Assembly: GCF_004135735.1 (NCBI RefSeq)
Contig: NZ_CP012670.1
Span: 2,604,001-2,668,000 of the forward strand
DNA length: 64,000 nucleotides
Direction of reading: 5' to 3'
Origin: Sorangium cellulosum
GTDB lineage: Bacteria; Myxococcota_A; Polyangia; Polyangiales; Polyangiaceae
Under the pieces are notes generated by a model. The model saw only the letters and a program-made list of their open reading frames with translations, did no database searches and was not told the origin of the DNA. This document shows positions 8,398-16,381 of this stretch, one piece after another; the stretch's first letter is position 1, and every line of letters starts with the position of its first letter. Both the position numbers and the translations under genes were made by a program.

Positions 8398-8640
8398 GGG
8401 TGCCGGACCCCTCGAGAACGCTCGGTGGAGCGATTTTGGGGGCAAAATTGTGCCAAAAAACGCGGTTTCTGGCGAAATTTTGTGCCAACGACCCCGCATA
8501 CACCCTCCTCGTTGTGCCAGAAGGGGGGTCCGGACCCCTCCAGACCGCAATGCAGAGCGCTCGCGGGGGTGCCGGACCCCTCCCGGGACGGAGCGCAGAG
8601 CGCTTGCCGGGGAGGCGGACCCCTCCGGACCGCGGCGCCG
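8398..8640. repeat. Degenerate dispersed/tandem repeat with core GGACCCCTC
   Basis: Four related blocks begin near 8398, 8522, 8565 and 8610. Each has TGCCGGACCCCTC or TCCGGACCCCTC followed by a short variable part, and the middle two end in AGAGCGCT. Between the first and second blocks is an AT-richer stretch with GTGCCA repeated several times (8318-8520). Open frames through it are repeat-derived. No gene is seen between 8296 and 8700. Confidence 0.6.
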
Positions 8641-8665
8641 GGGGCGTGACGTCGGGCGCGCGCCG

Positions 8666-8694
8666 TGGTCGCGCCCGCGCGGGCCCGCTATGCT
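8666..8694 (+). promoter_or_regulatory. Promoter of first Uma2 gene, leaderless geometry
   Basis: TGGTCG (8666-8671), a 17-base spacer and TATGCT (8689-8694), ending six bases before the ATG at 8701. The same boxes and spacing recur before the second Uma2 gene. The predicted start of transcription is at or next to the A of the ATG, and no ribosome site is present. Confidence 0.5.
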
Positions 8695-8700
8695 CGGATC

Positions 8701-9519
8701 ATGCAGCGCGCGCCGGTAACCTGGGTGATCGATCCCGACGATCCGCGGGCCCCGCCGCAGGAGATCTGGGACCGGATGACGCCGGAGGAGCGGCAGCGCG
8801 TCCTCGATGCGCTCCCGTCGGAGCTCGAGATCCCCGAGCCGCGCCCGCCCGAGGGCGACTTCCACTTCAACGCCAAGGTGGCGGCCCGGGACACGCTGGG
8901 CGGGTACTTCCAGAGCATCGGCAAGCGCATGTACGTCGCGTGCGAGCTGCCGATCTACACCCCGGACGGGCGCATGGTCGCGCCGGACCTCCTCGCGGTG
9001 CGCGACGTCGAGGTGAAGGAACGCGCCCGCTGGTCCGTGAGCGCGGAGGGCAAGGGGGTCGATCTGGCGCTGGACATCCTCTGGAACGAGAGGAGCCAGG
9101 AGGAGCTCGAGGTCAACATCGCCCGCTGCGCGTCGCTCGGGATCCCCGAGTACTTCGTCTTCGACCGGCGCAACCGCCGGCTTCGTGGCTACCGGCTCGA
9201 CCAGGACGGCGCGCGCTACCAGCCGATCGCCCGGCACGCGGGCCGGCTCACGAGCGCGGTGCTCGACCTGGACCTGGGCGTGGAGGGGGACCGGCTGTGC
9301 TTCTACTATGCGCTGGCCCGGCTGCCGGAGCCGCGCGAGGTGCTCGCCAGGTTCCGCGCGATGGTGAACGACCTCATGGCGCTCCGTGAAGAGGCCGAGC
9401 AGCGCCTCGACGAGGCCGAGGAGCGCCTGGAGGAAGCGCAGCAGCGCGTCGACGAGGCCGAGCGAAGGCTGGCCGAGGCCCTGGCCGAGCTGGAGTGCCT
9501 CAGGCGCGAGCGCGGCTGA
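8701..9519 (+). CDS. Uma2-family (DUF820) endonuclease-fold protein, copy 1
   Basis: 272 residues. The Uma2/DUF820 family has a restriction-endonuclease-like fold but its biological role is unclear. The core (residues about 60-205) has VAPDLLAVRDVEV with the acidic residue, VDLALDILW, and IPEYFVFDRRNRRLRGYRL, the expected PD...(D/E)xK-like arrangement. The C-terminal 60 residues are a charged coiled coil rich in EEAEQRLDEAEE heptads. The start ATG at 8701 matches the paralog immediately downstream. It is about 80 percent identical by eye to the next gene, so the pair is a tandem duplication. Confidence 0.88.
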   Translation: MQRAPVTWVIDPDDPRAPPQEIWDRMTPEERQRVLDALPSELEIPEPRPPEGDFHFNAKVAARDTLGGYFQSIGKRMYVACELPIYTPDGRMVAPDLLAVRDVEVKERARWSVSAEGKGVDLALDILWNERSQEELEVNIARCASLGIPEYFVFDRRNRRLRGYRLDQDGARYQPIARHAGRLTSAVLDLDLGVEGDRLCFYYALARLPEPREVLARFRAMVNDLMALREEAEQRLDEAEERLEEAQQRVDEAERRLAEALAELECLRRERG

Positions 9520-9563
9520 GGGCGCGCGGAGCGCCTGGAACGTGGCGCGGCCGGGCGCCTGGC

Positions 9564-9592
9564 TGGTCGTGTCCGCGCGGGCTCGCTATGCT
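9564..9592 (+). promoter_or_regulatory. Promoter of second Uma2 gene, leaderless geometry
   Basis: TGGTCG (9564-9569), 17-base spacer, TATGCT (9587-9592), six bases, then ATG at 9599. This is identical in both boxes and spacing to the promoter of the first copy, which makes it more than chance similarity; the region was probably duplicated with the gene. Confidence 0.5.
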
Positions 9593-9598
9593 CGCACC

Positions 9599-10564
9599 AT
9601 GCAGCGCGCGCCGACGTACTGGGTGATCGACCCCGACGATCCGCGGGCCCCGCCGCAGGAGCTCTGGGAGCGCATGACGCCGGAAGAGCGGCAGCGCGTC
9701 CTCGACACGCTCCCATCGGAGTTCGAGGTGTCGGAGGCGAGCCCTCCCGAGGGCGATTTCCACTTCAACCCGAAGATGGCGGCCCGGGACGCGCTGGGCG
9801 GGTTCTTCGAGCGCATCGGGCGGCGCGTGTACCTCGCGTGCGAGCTGCCGGTCTACTACCCGGCAGAGCGGATGTTCGCGCCCGATCTCATCGCGGTGCT
9901 CGACGTGGAGGTGAAGGAGCGGGCCCACTGGTCCGTGAGCGCCGAGGGCAAGGGGGTGGACCTGGCGCTGGAGATCCTCTGGAGCGGGAGGACGAAGAAG
10001 GATCTCGAGGACAACGTCGCCCGCTACGCGTCGCTCGGCATCTCCGAGTACTTCGTCTTCGACCGGCGTCGTCGCCGGCTTCGTGGCTACCGGCTCGCCC
10101 AGGACGGCGCGCGCTACCTGCCGCTCGTCCCGCAGGAGGGTCGGCTCACGAGCGCGGTGCTCGACCTGGACCTGGCCCTGGAGGAGGACCGGCTGCGCTT
10201 CTTCCACGGGCAGACCGCGGTGCTGGAGACGCGCGAGCTGCTCGCCAGGCTCGGCACGATGATGGGGGACCTCGAGGCGCGCATCGAGCGGACCGAGCTG
10301 CGCCTCGATGAGGCGAGGCAGCGCGCCGACGAGGAGCGGCGCCGCGTCGACGAGGCCGAGCGCCGCGCCGACGAGGAGCGGCGCCGCGTCGACGAGGCCG
10401 AGCGGCGCGCCGACGAGGAGCGGCGCCGCGTCGACGAGGCCGAGCGGCGCGCCGACGAGGAGCGGCGCCGCCTCGACAAGGAGAGGCAGCGCGCCGACGA
10501 GGCCGAGCGGCGGCTGGCCGAGGCCCTCGCGGAGCTCGCGCGCCTGCAGCGCGAGCGCGGCTGA
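9599..10564 (+). CDS. Uma2-family (DUF820) endonuclease-fold protein, copy 2 with expanded coiled coil
   Basis: 321 residues. The N-terminal 220 residues are a close paralog of the gene upstream, with the same APDLIAVLDVEVKER, VDLALEILW and ISEYFVFDRRRRRLRGYRL segments. It differs in the tail: a coiled coil of four nearly perfect 14-residue units (RADEERRRVDEAER), coded by a 42-bp tandem repeat, lengthens it by about 50 residues. The biochemical role of the family is unsettled. Such tails could mediate oligomerisation; this is inference. Convergent with the LPG-synthase-like gene. Confidence 0.88.
   Translation: MQRAPTYWVIDPDDPRAPPQELWERMTPEERQRVLDTLPSEFEVSEASPPEGDFHFNPKMAARDALGGFFERIGRRVYLACELPVYYPAERMFAPDLIAVLDVEVKERAHWSVSAEGKGVDLALEILWSGRTKKDLEDNVARYASLGISEYFVFDRRRRRLRGYRLAQDGARYLPLVPQEGRLTSAVLDLDLALEEDRLRFFHGQTAVLETRELLARLGTMMGDLEARIERTELRLDEARQRADEERRRVDEAERRADEERRRVDEAERRADEERRRVDEAERRADEERRRLDKERQRADEAERRLAEALAELARLQRERG
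10322..10489 (+). repeat. 42-bp coding tandem repeat, about four copies
   Basis: Units start near 10322, 10364, 10406 and 10448, the last diverging. Each codes for R-A-D-E-E-R-R-R-V-D-E-A-E-R. The first three copies are nearly identical in DNA as well as protein, so the expansion is recent. Confidence 0.85.
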
Positions 10565-10583
10565 GCGCGCGCGGGAGGTCGGC

Positions 10584-11750
10584 TCAGGGCGCGGGCGCGG
10601 CGCGCCGCCACGCGAGCGTGACCGCGATCCCGGTGAGCGCGCCGACGGCCTGGAGGAGGTGGGCGAGCACCGAGACGGCGATGGCCGAGCTCACGGTGAG
10701 CCCGAGCAGCGGGGCGGCGAGCGTGAAGGCGCCGTCCGTGGCGCCGATCTGCGCGGGGATGAGGTCGCCGGCGGCTGTGCCGATCGCGCCCACGCCGTAC
10801 GCGGCGAGCGCGCGGAGCGGGCCGCTCTCGGCGCCGACGGCGGCGAGGAGCACCGCGTACTGCGCGGCCTGGAGCGCGCGGCCCGCGCAGAAGGCGGCGA
10901 ACGGCCGGCCCGGGACGGGCGGGTGCGCGCGGACGGCCTCCTGGAAGGCGGCGGTGGCGTGGCCGGCGCGGGCGAAGCGGCGGGTGATCCACGCGAAGGC
11001 GGCGCGCTGCCGCGCCGCGAAGGCGACGCAGAGGCCGCTCGCGACCGAGAGGGCGACGTGCACGAGCAGGCCGGCGGCGAGCGGCGAGGCGCCGCTCGTC
11101 CACCCCACGGACAGGGCCGCGAGGAGCGACAGCGGGGCCGCGGACAGGAGCGCGAGCGACTGGTTCGCCGTGCCGATGGCGGCCGCGCGCGGGGCGCCGA
11201 CGTGGGGCGAGAGCATCGCGGCCTTGACCGCCTCGGCCGTGGCGCGGCCGGCCGGCATGAGCGACGCGACGGGGTAGGCGACGACGTGGATGCGGGCGAG
11301 CTCCGCGAGCGGGACGCTCCGCGGCGGGCAGAGCGCGCGGGTCGCGAGCAGCTCGCAGCCGAGGCGCGCCGCCTCCAGCGCCACGAGGAGGGGCAGGAGC
11401 GGCGCGGCGCGGCTCACCGTGTCGAGCAGCGCCGCGGCGCCGACGTGCCGGATGAGCGCGATCAGGGCGACGAGGCCGAAGGCGCCGAGGGCCGCGTGGA
11501 GCAGCGCCCGGCGCCGCGCGCGGCGGGCGGCGGACGCGCTCCTGAGGGCGCGCGGGGCAGGCGGGGCGGCGGAGCGCGGCGCGTCGGCGCCGGCCCGAGC
11601 GCGCTCGTCGGCGCCGGCCCGAGCGCGCTCGTCGGCCGACGCGCGCTCCTCGCGCCGCGCGTCCTCGTCGCGCCGCGTGCCCACATCGCCCCGCGCCGCC
11701 CCGGCGTGGCTGCCAGGGCATTCCTCTGCCGCTCGGGCCGGAGTCGTCAT
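10584..11750 (-). CDS. Integral membrane protein, lysylphosphatidylglycerol synthase TM-domain family
   Basis: About 388 residues. After a charged, Ala/Arg-rich N-terminus with a duplicated ADERARAG stretch (24-bp DNA repeat near 11590-11640), there are seven to eight hydrophobic helices starting at about residue 85. The segments VVAYPVASLMPAGRATAEAVKAAML and GDLIPAQIGATDGAFTLAAPLLGL are characteristic of the UPF0104/LPG_synthase_TM family. The cytoplasmic aminoacyl-transfer domain of MprF is absent, so this is not a full lysyl-PG synthase and the activity is unknown. The start is uncertain because the N-terminal region is low-complexity. Confidence 0.75.
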   Translation of the reverse strand: MTTPARAAEECPGSHAGAARGDVGTRRDEDARREERASADERARAGADERARAGADAPRSAAPPAPRALRSASAARRARRRALLHAALGAFGLVALIALIRHVGAAALLDTVSRAAPLLPLLVALEAARLGCELLATRALCPPRSVPLAELARIHVVAYPVASLMPAGRATAEAVKAAMLSPHVGAPRAAAIGTANQSLALLSAAPLSLLAALSVGWTSGASPLAAGLLVHVALSVASGLCVAFAARQRAAFAWITRRFARAGHATAAFQEAVRAHPPVPGRPFAAFCAGRALQAAQYAVLLAAVGAESGPLRALAAYGVGAIGTAAGDLIPAQIGATDGAFTLAAPLLGLTVSSAIAVSVLAHLLQAVGALTGIAVTLAWRRAAPAP

Positions 11751-12156
11751 GAGAACGGATTGCGCTGCGAGGCGCGTGCCGGCGCCGCGTGCGCACGCCC
11801 TGCGCATGCGGCGTCCGGCCACGCTGCGGGGCACCGACGCCCCGGGCGCGCCGCGCGGCGTGCTCGACGCAATCGATCGAGGCCGGGCGAAGCCCTCGGC
11901 GCGATTTCCCGCGCTGCCGGGGCCCAGACGGACCCCGCGAGACCGGATATCCGCCAGGAGCACGGAGTTCACAGTGTAATGAATAATGCATATGAACGTG
12001 TGCTCTCCGCGCCGCTGCGTGGCGCGCTGTCGGCCGGCGCGACTCCGGCGCTTGCCGAGCACCGCCAGGACGCCGAACGGGTCGAGGCGCGCCCCGACTC
12101 GACGGGTCGTCCCAACCGATGAATTCGCCGGTGAGCGGGCTGAGGGCGCGCGGATC
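11751..12156. other. Intergenic region, no gene seen
   Basis: About 400 bases between two minus-strand genes. It includes an AT-richer spot around 11978-11998 (GTAATGAATAATGCATATG) that could hold a promoter for the LPG-synthase-like gene, but no convincing -35/-10 pair. Open frames here are shadows. Confidence 0.4.
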
Positions 12157-13101
12157 TCACCCGCGGCGCGCGCGCAGCGCGGCGTCCGCGCTGAAGACCG
12201 CGAGCGCGGCCCAGATGCACGCGAAGCTCACGGCCTGCGTGCTCGTGAACGGCTCGCCATAGACCAGGACCGCCAGCAGGAACTGGCCGCTCGGCGCGAG
12301 GTACTGCAGGAAGCCGAGGGTGGTCAGCGACAGGCGCCTTGCCGCGTTCGTGAACCAGATGAGCGGAAGGGCCGTGACGATGCCCGTGGCGGCGAGGAGG
12401 ACATGGGTCCTCACGTCGGCGTGTCCAAGGGCGCCTTCGCCCTGGACATGGAGGCTCACGAGGTAGGCGACGCCGACGGGCGCGATGAACGAGGTCTCCA
12501 GGGTGGAGCCAGGCAGCGAGTCGACCCGCACGACCTTGCGCAGCAGGCCGTACACACCGAACGTCCCGGCCAGGGCGAGCGCGATCCAGGGGACCGTGCC
12601 CGCGCGCACGGCGAGGTGCACCACGCCCGCGGACGCGAGGCCGAGCGCGAGCCACTGGGCCGGGCGCAGCCGCTCGCGCAGAAAGAGCATGCCGAGCAGC
12701 ACGCTGAGCAGCGGGTTGATGAAATACCCGAGGCTCGCGTCGAGCAGGCGGTCCACCGCGACGGCGTAGATGAAGAGCACCCAGTTCGCCGAGACGAGCG
12801 CCCCGGTCGCCGCCATCGCCAGGAGGACCCGGCGATCGCGGAGCGCCGCGGCGAGGGCGCGGCGCTGCCCCGTGGCCAGCGTGAGCGCCGCGAACGCCAG
12901 GAGGCTCCACACGGTGCGGTGGGCCAGGATCTCGACCGCGCCCACGTGCCGGAGCTGCTTCCAGAAGACGGGCACGACGCCCCAGGCGCTGTAGGCCGCG
13001 ACGCCGTACAGCACCCCCCACGAGCCCTGCCGGCGGCCGTCGCGGGCCTCGTCGGGCGCGCGCAACGGAGATCGGGCCTGTTCTGGTGCGGTGCTCGCCA
13101 T
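12157..13101 (-). CDS. rarD: RarD-type EamA/DMT-superfamily permease
   Basis: 314 residues with ten predicted membrane helices, the length of RarD proteins. Characteristic features are YSAWGVVPVFWKQLRHVGAVEILAHRTVWS near the N-terminus and YFINPLLSVLLGMLFLRERLRPAQW in the middle, both hallmarks of the EamA RarD subgroup. The name comes from E. coli chloramphenicol-sensitivity work, but the transported substrate is not established. The start at 13101 leaves a short hydrophilic leader; a longer reading upstream has no family similarity. Confidence 0.88.
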   Translation of the reverse strand: MASTAPEQARSPLRAPDEARDGRRQGSWGVLYGVAAYSAWGVVPVFWKQLRHVGAVEILAHRTVWSLLAFAALTLATGQRRALAAALRDRRVLLAMAATGALVSANWVLFIYAVAVDRLLDASLGYFINPLLSVLLGMLFLRERLRPAQWLALGLASAGVVHLAVRAGTVPWIALALAGTFGVYGLLRKVVRVDSLPGSTLETSFIAPVGVAYLVSLHVQGEGALGHADVRTHVLLAATGIVTALPLIWFTNAARRLSLTTLGFLQYLAPSGQFLLAVLVYGEPFTSTQAVSFACIWAALAVFSADAALRARRG

Positions 13102-13616
13102 TCGACGCTCGACGCCACGAGGCGCCGCTCGCTCGACCGGAGCGGCACGATGTCGAAGCTCCTCCTGAATTTCAAGCAACTTCTGGCGCCGCCCCGCGCC
13201 GCGCTTGCCGCGCACGGCGAGCGGCGCGGGGCTCCACCTCGGCCTCTGCGGCGCGCTCCGCGGGGCCGGCGACCTCGACGGTCCGACCGCGTCCGCGCCC
13301 CGGATCGCTGGCCCCGCGGAGCCCGCCTGCCGCGGATGAGCCGACTCGCGTGCTCGAGGGCGCGCCACCGTGCTCGCTCCCACCACCGCGCAGCGCGTGC
13401 GCGTCGCCCGTCACCCGCGCTCGCCGGCCCGGCGGCCGCCGGAACACCGGGCGCCGAGGCGTCAAATCGTTAAAAATATCGAACACTTCGCGCCCATGTC
13501 GCGCCCCCGCGGGGCGCGCGTCGAGCGCGCTTTCGCGTCGCGGGGACACCGTGGCACCCGGGTTGCTGCGCGCGGAGCGCGGCGCCGGACAATGCGCCGA
13601 GCACAGCGAGGTAGGA
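13102..13616. other. Intergenic region, no gene seen
   Basis: About 515 bases between the divergent RarD and lipoprotein genes. An AT-rich spot at 13466-13486 (AATCGTTAAAAATATCGAAC) may be part of a promoter. The longer open frames are GC-bias shadows. Confidence 0.4.
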
Positions 13617-14114
13617 ATGCGAAGCATCTATTATCTGGCAGGAGCGTGCGCGGTGATGGCCGTCGCGTGCATGGGCAAGGGGGAGGAGCCGGAAGAGCCT
13701 GGAGAACCATCGCCTGAAGAGATGGGCTTCGTCACGGTCCAGTGGGCGATCGAGGACGAGACCAGCGCCGAGCGATGCAAGGCGTACGGCGCGAGCGCGG
13801 TCGAGCTGGTGCTCATCAGCACGGACGACAACAAGGTCACGAAGCAGGTGGTCCCGTGCGAGCGGTTCGACACGAGCGTGCACGTCATGGCCGACGACTA
13901 CGTCGGTACGATCACGCTCGTGGACGAGGACGGGAAGTCGGTCAGCGAGCCCCTCCCGGTGGGGCCCTTCGAGGTCTCCGGCGAGGAGCAGACGACGCGC
14001 AGGGTCAGCTTCCCCGCGGCCGGCGCGGCGGGCGACAGGCAGGGGGAGCGCACGCAGGGGGAGCGCGACGGGCGAGGACGGCGCGAGCCGCGGCGGGACA
14101 CGCACCGGCACTAG
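13617..14114 (+). CDS. Small lipoprotein, function unknown
   Basis: 165 residues. MRSIYYLAGACAVMAVAC is a lipoprotein signal with Cys18 at the lipobox AVAC. The following EEPEEPGEPSPEEM segment is acidic. Residues about 38-130 form a beta-rich domain containing two further cysteines (ERCKAYG and VVPCERF) that could pair. The C-terminal 35 residues are Arg/Gly/Glu-rich and probably disordered. I do not recognise a family. GAGG lies seven bases before the ATG (AGCGAGGTAGGAATG). Confidence 0.75.
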   Translation: MRSIYYLAGACAVMAVACMGKGEEPEEPGEPSPEEMGFVTVQWAIEDETSAERCKAYGASAVELVLISTDDNKVTKQVVPCERFDTSVHVMADDYVGTITLVDEDGKSVSEPLPVGPFEVSGEEQTTRRVSFPAAGAAGDRQGERTQGERDGRGRREPRRDTHRH

Positions 14115-14182
14115 GGCCCGCGCACCGGAGGTCCTGACGGATCTCTGCCCCTCGCTTCGCGATCGGACGCGCATGCCTGCCG

Positions 14183-14282
14183 CCGAGTCCGCGCGCCCTC
14201 ATCCGAGTCCGCGCGCCCTCATCCGAGTCCGCGCGCCCTCATCCGAGTCCGCGCGCCCTCATCCGAGTCCGCGCGCCCTCCT
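14183..14282 (+). repeat. 20-bp tandem direct repeat, five copies
   Basis: The unit CCGAGTCCGCGCGCCCTCAT begins at 14183, 14203, 14223, 14243 and 14263; the last copy has one change. It lies between the small lipoprotein gene and the 3' end of the thioredoxin gene and is not coding. No gene is seen between 14115 and 14405. Confidence 0.92.
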
Positions 14283-14405
14283 CCGAGCTCTCGGGCCTGG
14301 CGCGTCGTCGCCCGGCGAACACCCGCTCCCTGGGCCAGACAGCCCGGAAGACCCCCCCGCGCAACCCGGGATCCGCCTGAGCGACGCGCGCGCCGCCGCG
14401 CCCCC

Positions 14406-14768
14406 TCACGGCGCCGGCGGTGTCTCCTGGCGCGCGCCCCCGCGGACCTCCCGCCCTTCGACCAGCTTGAGGAGCTTCTCCTTCGTGGTCAGCCCCACGT
14501 GGCGCGCCACCTCCTTTCCCCCGGCGAACGCGATCACCGTCGGGAACGCGCGGATGCCGAAGCGGCGGGCCAGCGAGGGGTACCGGTCGCCGTCGACCGT
14601 CATCACCTCCAGGTGCCCCGCGCTCTCCGCCGCCAGCCGGTGCAGGATGGGCGTGAGGGCGCGGCACGGCGGGCACCACTGCGCGGTGAAATCGACCAGC
14701 ACGGGCACCTGGGCTTCCAGCACCTCGGCGTCGAAGCGGAGATCGTCGAGCTCGTGGACGGGGTTCAT
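14406..14768 (-). CDS. Thioredoxin
   Basis: About 120 residues. Disulfide reductase of the thioredoxin fold, with active site FTAQWCPPCRAL (WCPPC rather than the classical WCGPC) and the cis-Pro motif AFPTVIAF. The start chosen at 14768 (MNPVHELDD) has a GGAGG eight bases upstream and gives the normal thioredoxin N-terminus. A longer version from 14813 would overlap the palindrome shared with the divergent sigma-factor gene. The C-terminus runs about 15 residues past the fold. No thioredoxin reductase gene is nearby. Confidence 0.9.
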   Translation of the reverse strand: MNPVHELDDLRFDAEVLEAQVPVLVDFTAQWCPPCRALTPILHRLAAESAGHLEVMTVDGDRYPSLARRFGIRAFPTVIAFAGGKEVARHVGLTTKEKLLKLVEGREVRGGARQETPPAP

Positions 14769-14810
14769 GATCATGGCCTCCATGTCCCGCCAGGTCTCGA
14801 GATCGGCATC

Positions 14811-14836
14811 CATTACACCGCTCGCTCGCTGTAATG
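14811..14836. promoter_or_regulatory. Operator-like inverted repeat between thioredoxin and sigma-factor genes
   Basis: CATTACA-N12-TGTAATG, perfect seven-base arms with a 12-base CG-rich spacer. It lies 43 bases before the thioredoxin start and 33 before the sigma-factor start, in the only AT-rich part of the gap, and so could regulate both genes. Confidence 0.5.
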
Positions 14837-14868
14837 TCGCGGCGGCTCGAGACCTGACCGCGTAGACC

Positions 14869-15405
14869 ATGGAATCCACCAACGACCCGGACGACATCCT
14901 GGGCCGGGTGTCGCACCTCGTGCGCGCGGAGCGCGCGGCGCTCGCGTCGCTGGCGCGGGCGGAGGGGGTGACGCCCGAGGACGCGGTCGACTGCGTGCAG
15001 GAGGGGCTCTGCACGCTGCTCACCCTCGCGCAGGGCGGTGCGCTCCCGGAGGACGTCGGCGCGTGGGGGGGCGTGCTCGCCGGGATCGTGCGCAACGCCG
15101 CGCGCAACCGGCGTCGCCGTCACTTCCGTGCCCGGCCGCACGTGGACCTCGACGCGCACCCGGAGGCCGCGACGGACACCCCGGCGACCGACGACGCGAT
15201 CGCGCGCGCCGAGGAGCACGTCCGCCTGCGCGCGTGCGTCGAGGAGCTCTGCGAGATCCAGAAGGCGGTGGTGACGCTGCGGATGCTCGAGGAGCAGCCG
15301 GGCGAGGACGTCGCGCGCGCGCTCGGCATCTCCGCCGGGCACGTCGCGGTCCTCCTGCACCGCGCCAAGGCCGCGCTGCGCGCCTGCATGACGGCGCCCC
15401 CCTGA
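14869..15405 (+). CDS. ECF-like RNA polymerase sigma factor
   Basis: 178 residues. A sigma-70 region 2 is recognisable at about residues 20-85 (VSHLVRAERAALASLA ... AVDCVQEGLCTLL ... VLAGIVRNAARNRRRRH). Region 4 is at about 120-172 (IQKAVVTLRMLEEQPGEDVARALGISAGHVAVLLHRAKAALRACM). No anti-sigma gene follows. It is divergent from a thioredoxin with a shared palindrome, suggesting a redox-responsive pair, which is inference. Confidence 0.85.
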   Translation: MESTNDPDDILGRVSHLVRAERAALASLARAEGVTPEDAVDCVQEGLCTLLTLAQGGALPEDVGAWGGVLAGIVRNAARNRRRRHFRARPHVDLDAHPEAATDTPATDDAIARAEEHVRLRACVEELCEIQKAVVTLRMLEEQPGEDVARALGISAGHVAVLLHRAKAALRACMTAPP

Positions 15406-15410
15406 GCGCG

Positions 15411-15490
15411 GCCGGGGCGGCGCCCGCTCGGCGGGCAGCCGGGGCGGCGCCCGCTCGGCGGACGGCGGGGCGGCGCCTGGCGGACGGGCG
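15411..15490 (+). repeat. 27-bp GC-rich direct repeat, about three copies
   Basis: Copies start at 15411, 15438 and 15465 with consensus GCCGGGGCGGCGCCCGCTCG followed by GCGGGCA. The third copy is shortened. Each unit can fold (GGGGCGGCGCCC), so the array directly after the sigma-factor stop may act as a transcript-end structure. Confidence 0.75.
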
Positions 15491-15523
15491 CCGCCTGGTT
15501 CTGCTATGTCTGCGCGGCACGCC

Positions 15524-16315
15524 ATGAGCTCCCTTCCACCTGCCGTGAGCCTCCTCGAGCCCGACGAGCCGCCTGCGTTCGAGGTCGTGAACCCCGAGGG
15601 GCGCTCCAGCGCGGTCCTGCTCTGCGACCACGCGTCGAACCTGGTCCCGCGGCGCCTCGCCCGGCTGGGCCTGTACGGCGAGGAGCTCTCCGAGCACATC
15701 GGCTGGGACCTCGGCGCGGCGCGCCTCTCGCGTCGCCTGTCTGCGCTGCTCGACGCCCCGCTCGTGCTCTCGGGCTACTCCCGCCTGGTCATCGACTGCA
15801 ACCGGCCGCTCGGCTCGCCGACGTCCATCCCGCAGATCAGCGGCGGCGTGCCCATCCCCGGCAACGCCATCGACGCCGCCGAGGCCGAGGCGCGGGCCGA
15901 GGCCTGCTTCTGGCCCTATCACCGCGCCATCCGCGCGCTGCTCGACGCGCGGCGGGACGCCGGCGAGCGCACCGCGGTGCTCTGCGTCCACAGCTTCACG
16001 CCCTCGCTGCTCGGCGACGATCGGCCCTGGCACGCGGCCGTCCTCTACGGGCGCGACCGGCGGCTCGCCGCGCGCTTCCTCGAGGCGCTGCGGCGCGATC
16101 CCGCGCTCTGCGTCGGGGACAACGAGCCCTACCGCATCACCGAGGGCGGGGATTACTCGGTCCCCGCGCACGGCGAGGCCCGCGGCCTCCCGCACGTGCT
16201 CCTGGAGATCCGCCAGGACGGCCTGGCCAGCGACGAGCAGGTCGAGGCCTGGGCGCAGCGCCTGGCCGCGATCTACCGGGAGATCGACCTGTCGCAGCTC
16301 GCGGCGCAGGGGTGA
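15524..16315 (+). CDS. N-formylglutamate amidohydrolase family protein
   Basis: About 263 residues. The family hydrolyses N-formyl-L-glutamate in histidine breakdown or related N-acyl substrates. Matching segments are VLLCDHASNLVP (metal-binding), HIGWDLGAARLSRRL, YSRLVIDCNRPLG, CVHSFTP, and HVLLEIRQD near the end. No other hut genes are adjacent, so the substrate is unproven. Two starts are possible: 15506, which lies inside a TATGTC box, and 15524, which I chose; neither has a good ribosome site. Confidence 0.85.
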   Translation: MSSLPPAVSLLEPDEPPAFEVVNPEGRSSAVLLCDHASNLVPRRLARLGLYGEELSEHIGWDLGAARLSRRLSALLDAPLVLSGYSRLVIDCNRPLGSPTSIPQISGGVPIPGNAIDAAEAEARAEACFWPYHRAIRALLDARRDAGERTAVLCVHSFTPSLLGDDRPWHAAVLYGRDRRLAARFLEALRRDPALCVGDNEPYRITEGGDYSVPAHGEARGLPHVLLEIRQDGLASDEQVEAWAQRLAAIYREIDLSQLAAQG

Positions 16316-16381
16316 CGGCCCGGGCGGGAGCGGTCGCGCCGCGCGGGCGCGCGCACGTCAAGATTGTGATACGGAGTCTCC

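Noticed and set aside
8098..9237. Long minus-strand frame overlapping the Uma2 gene and repeats
   Set aside because: Composition comes from GC-rich antisense and repeats; the plus-strand Uma2 gene has clear family motifs.
12157..13386. Extended N-terminus for the RarD protein
   Set aside because: The extra 95 residues have no family similarity and no ribosome site; normal RarD length is obtained from 13101.
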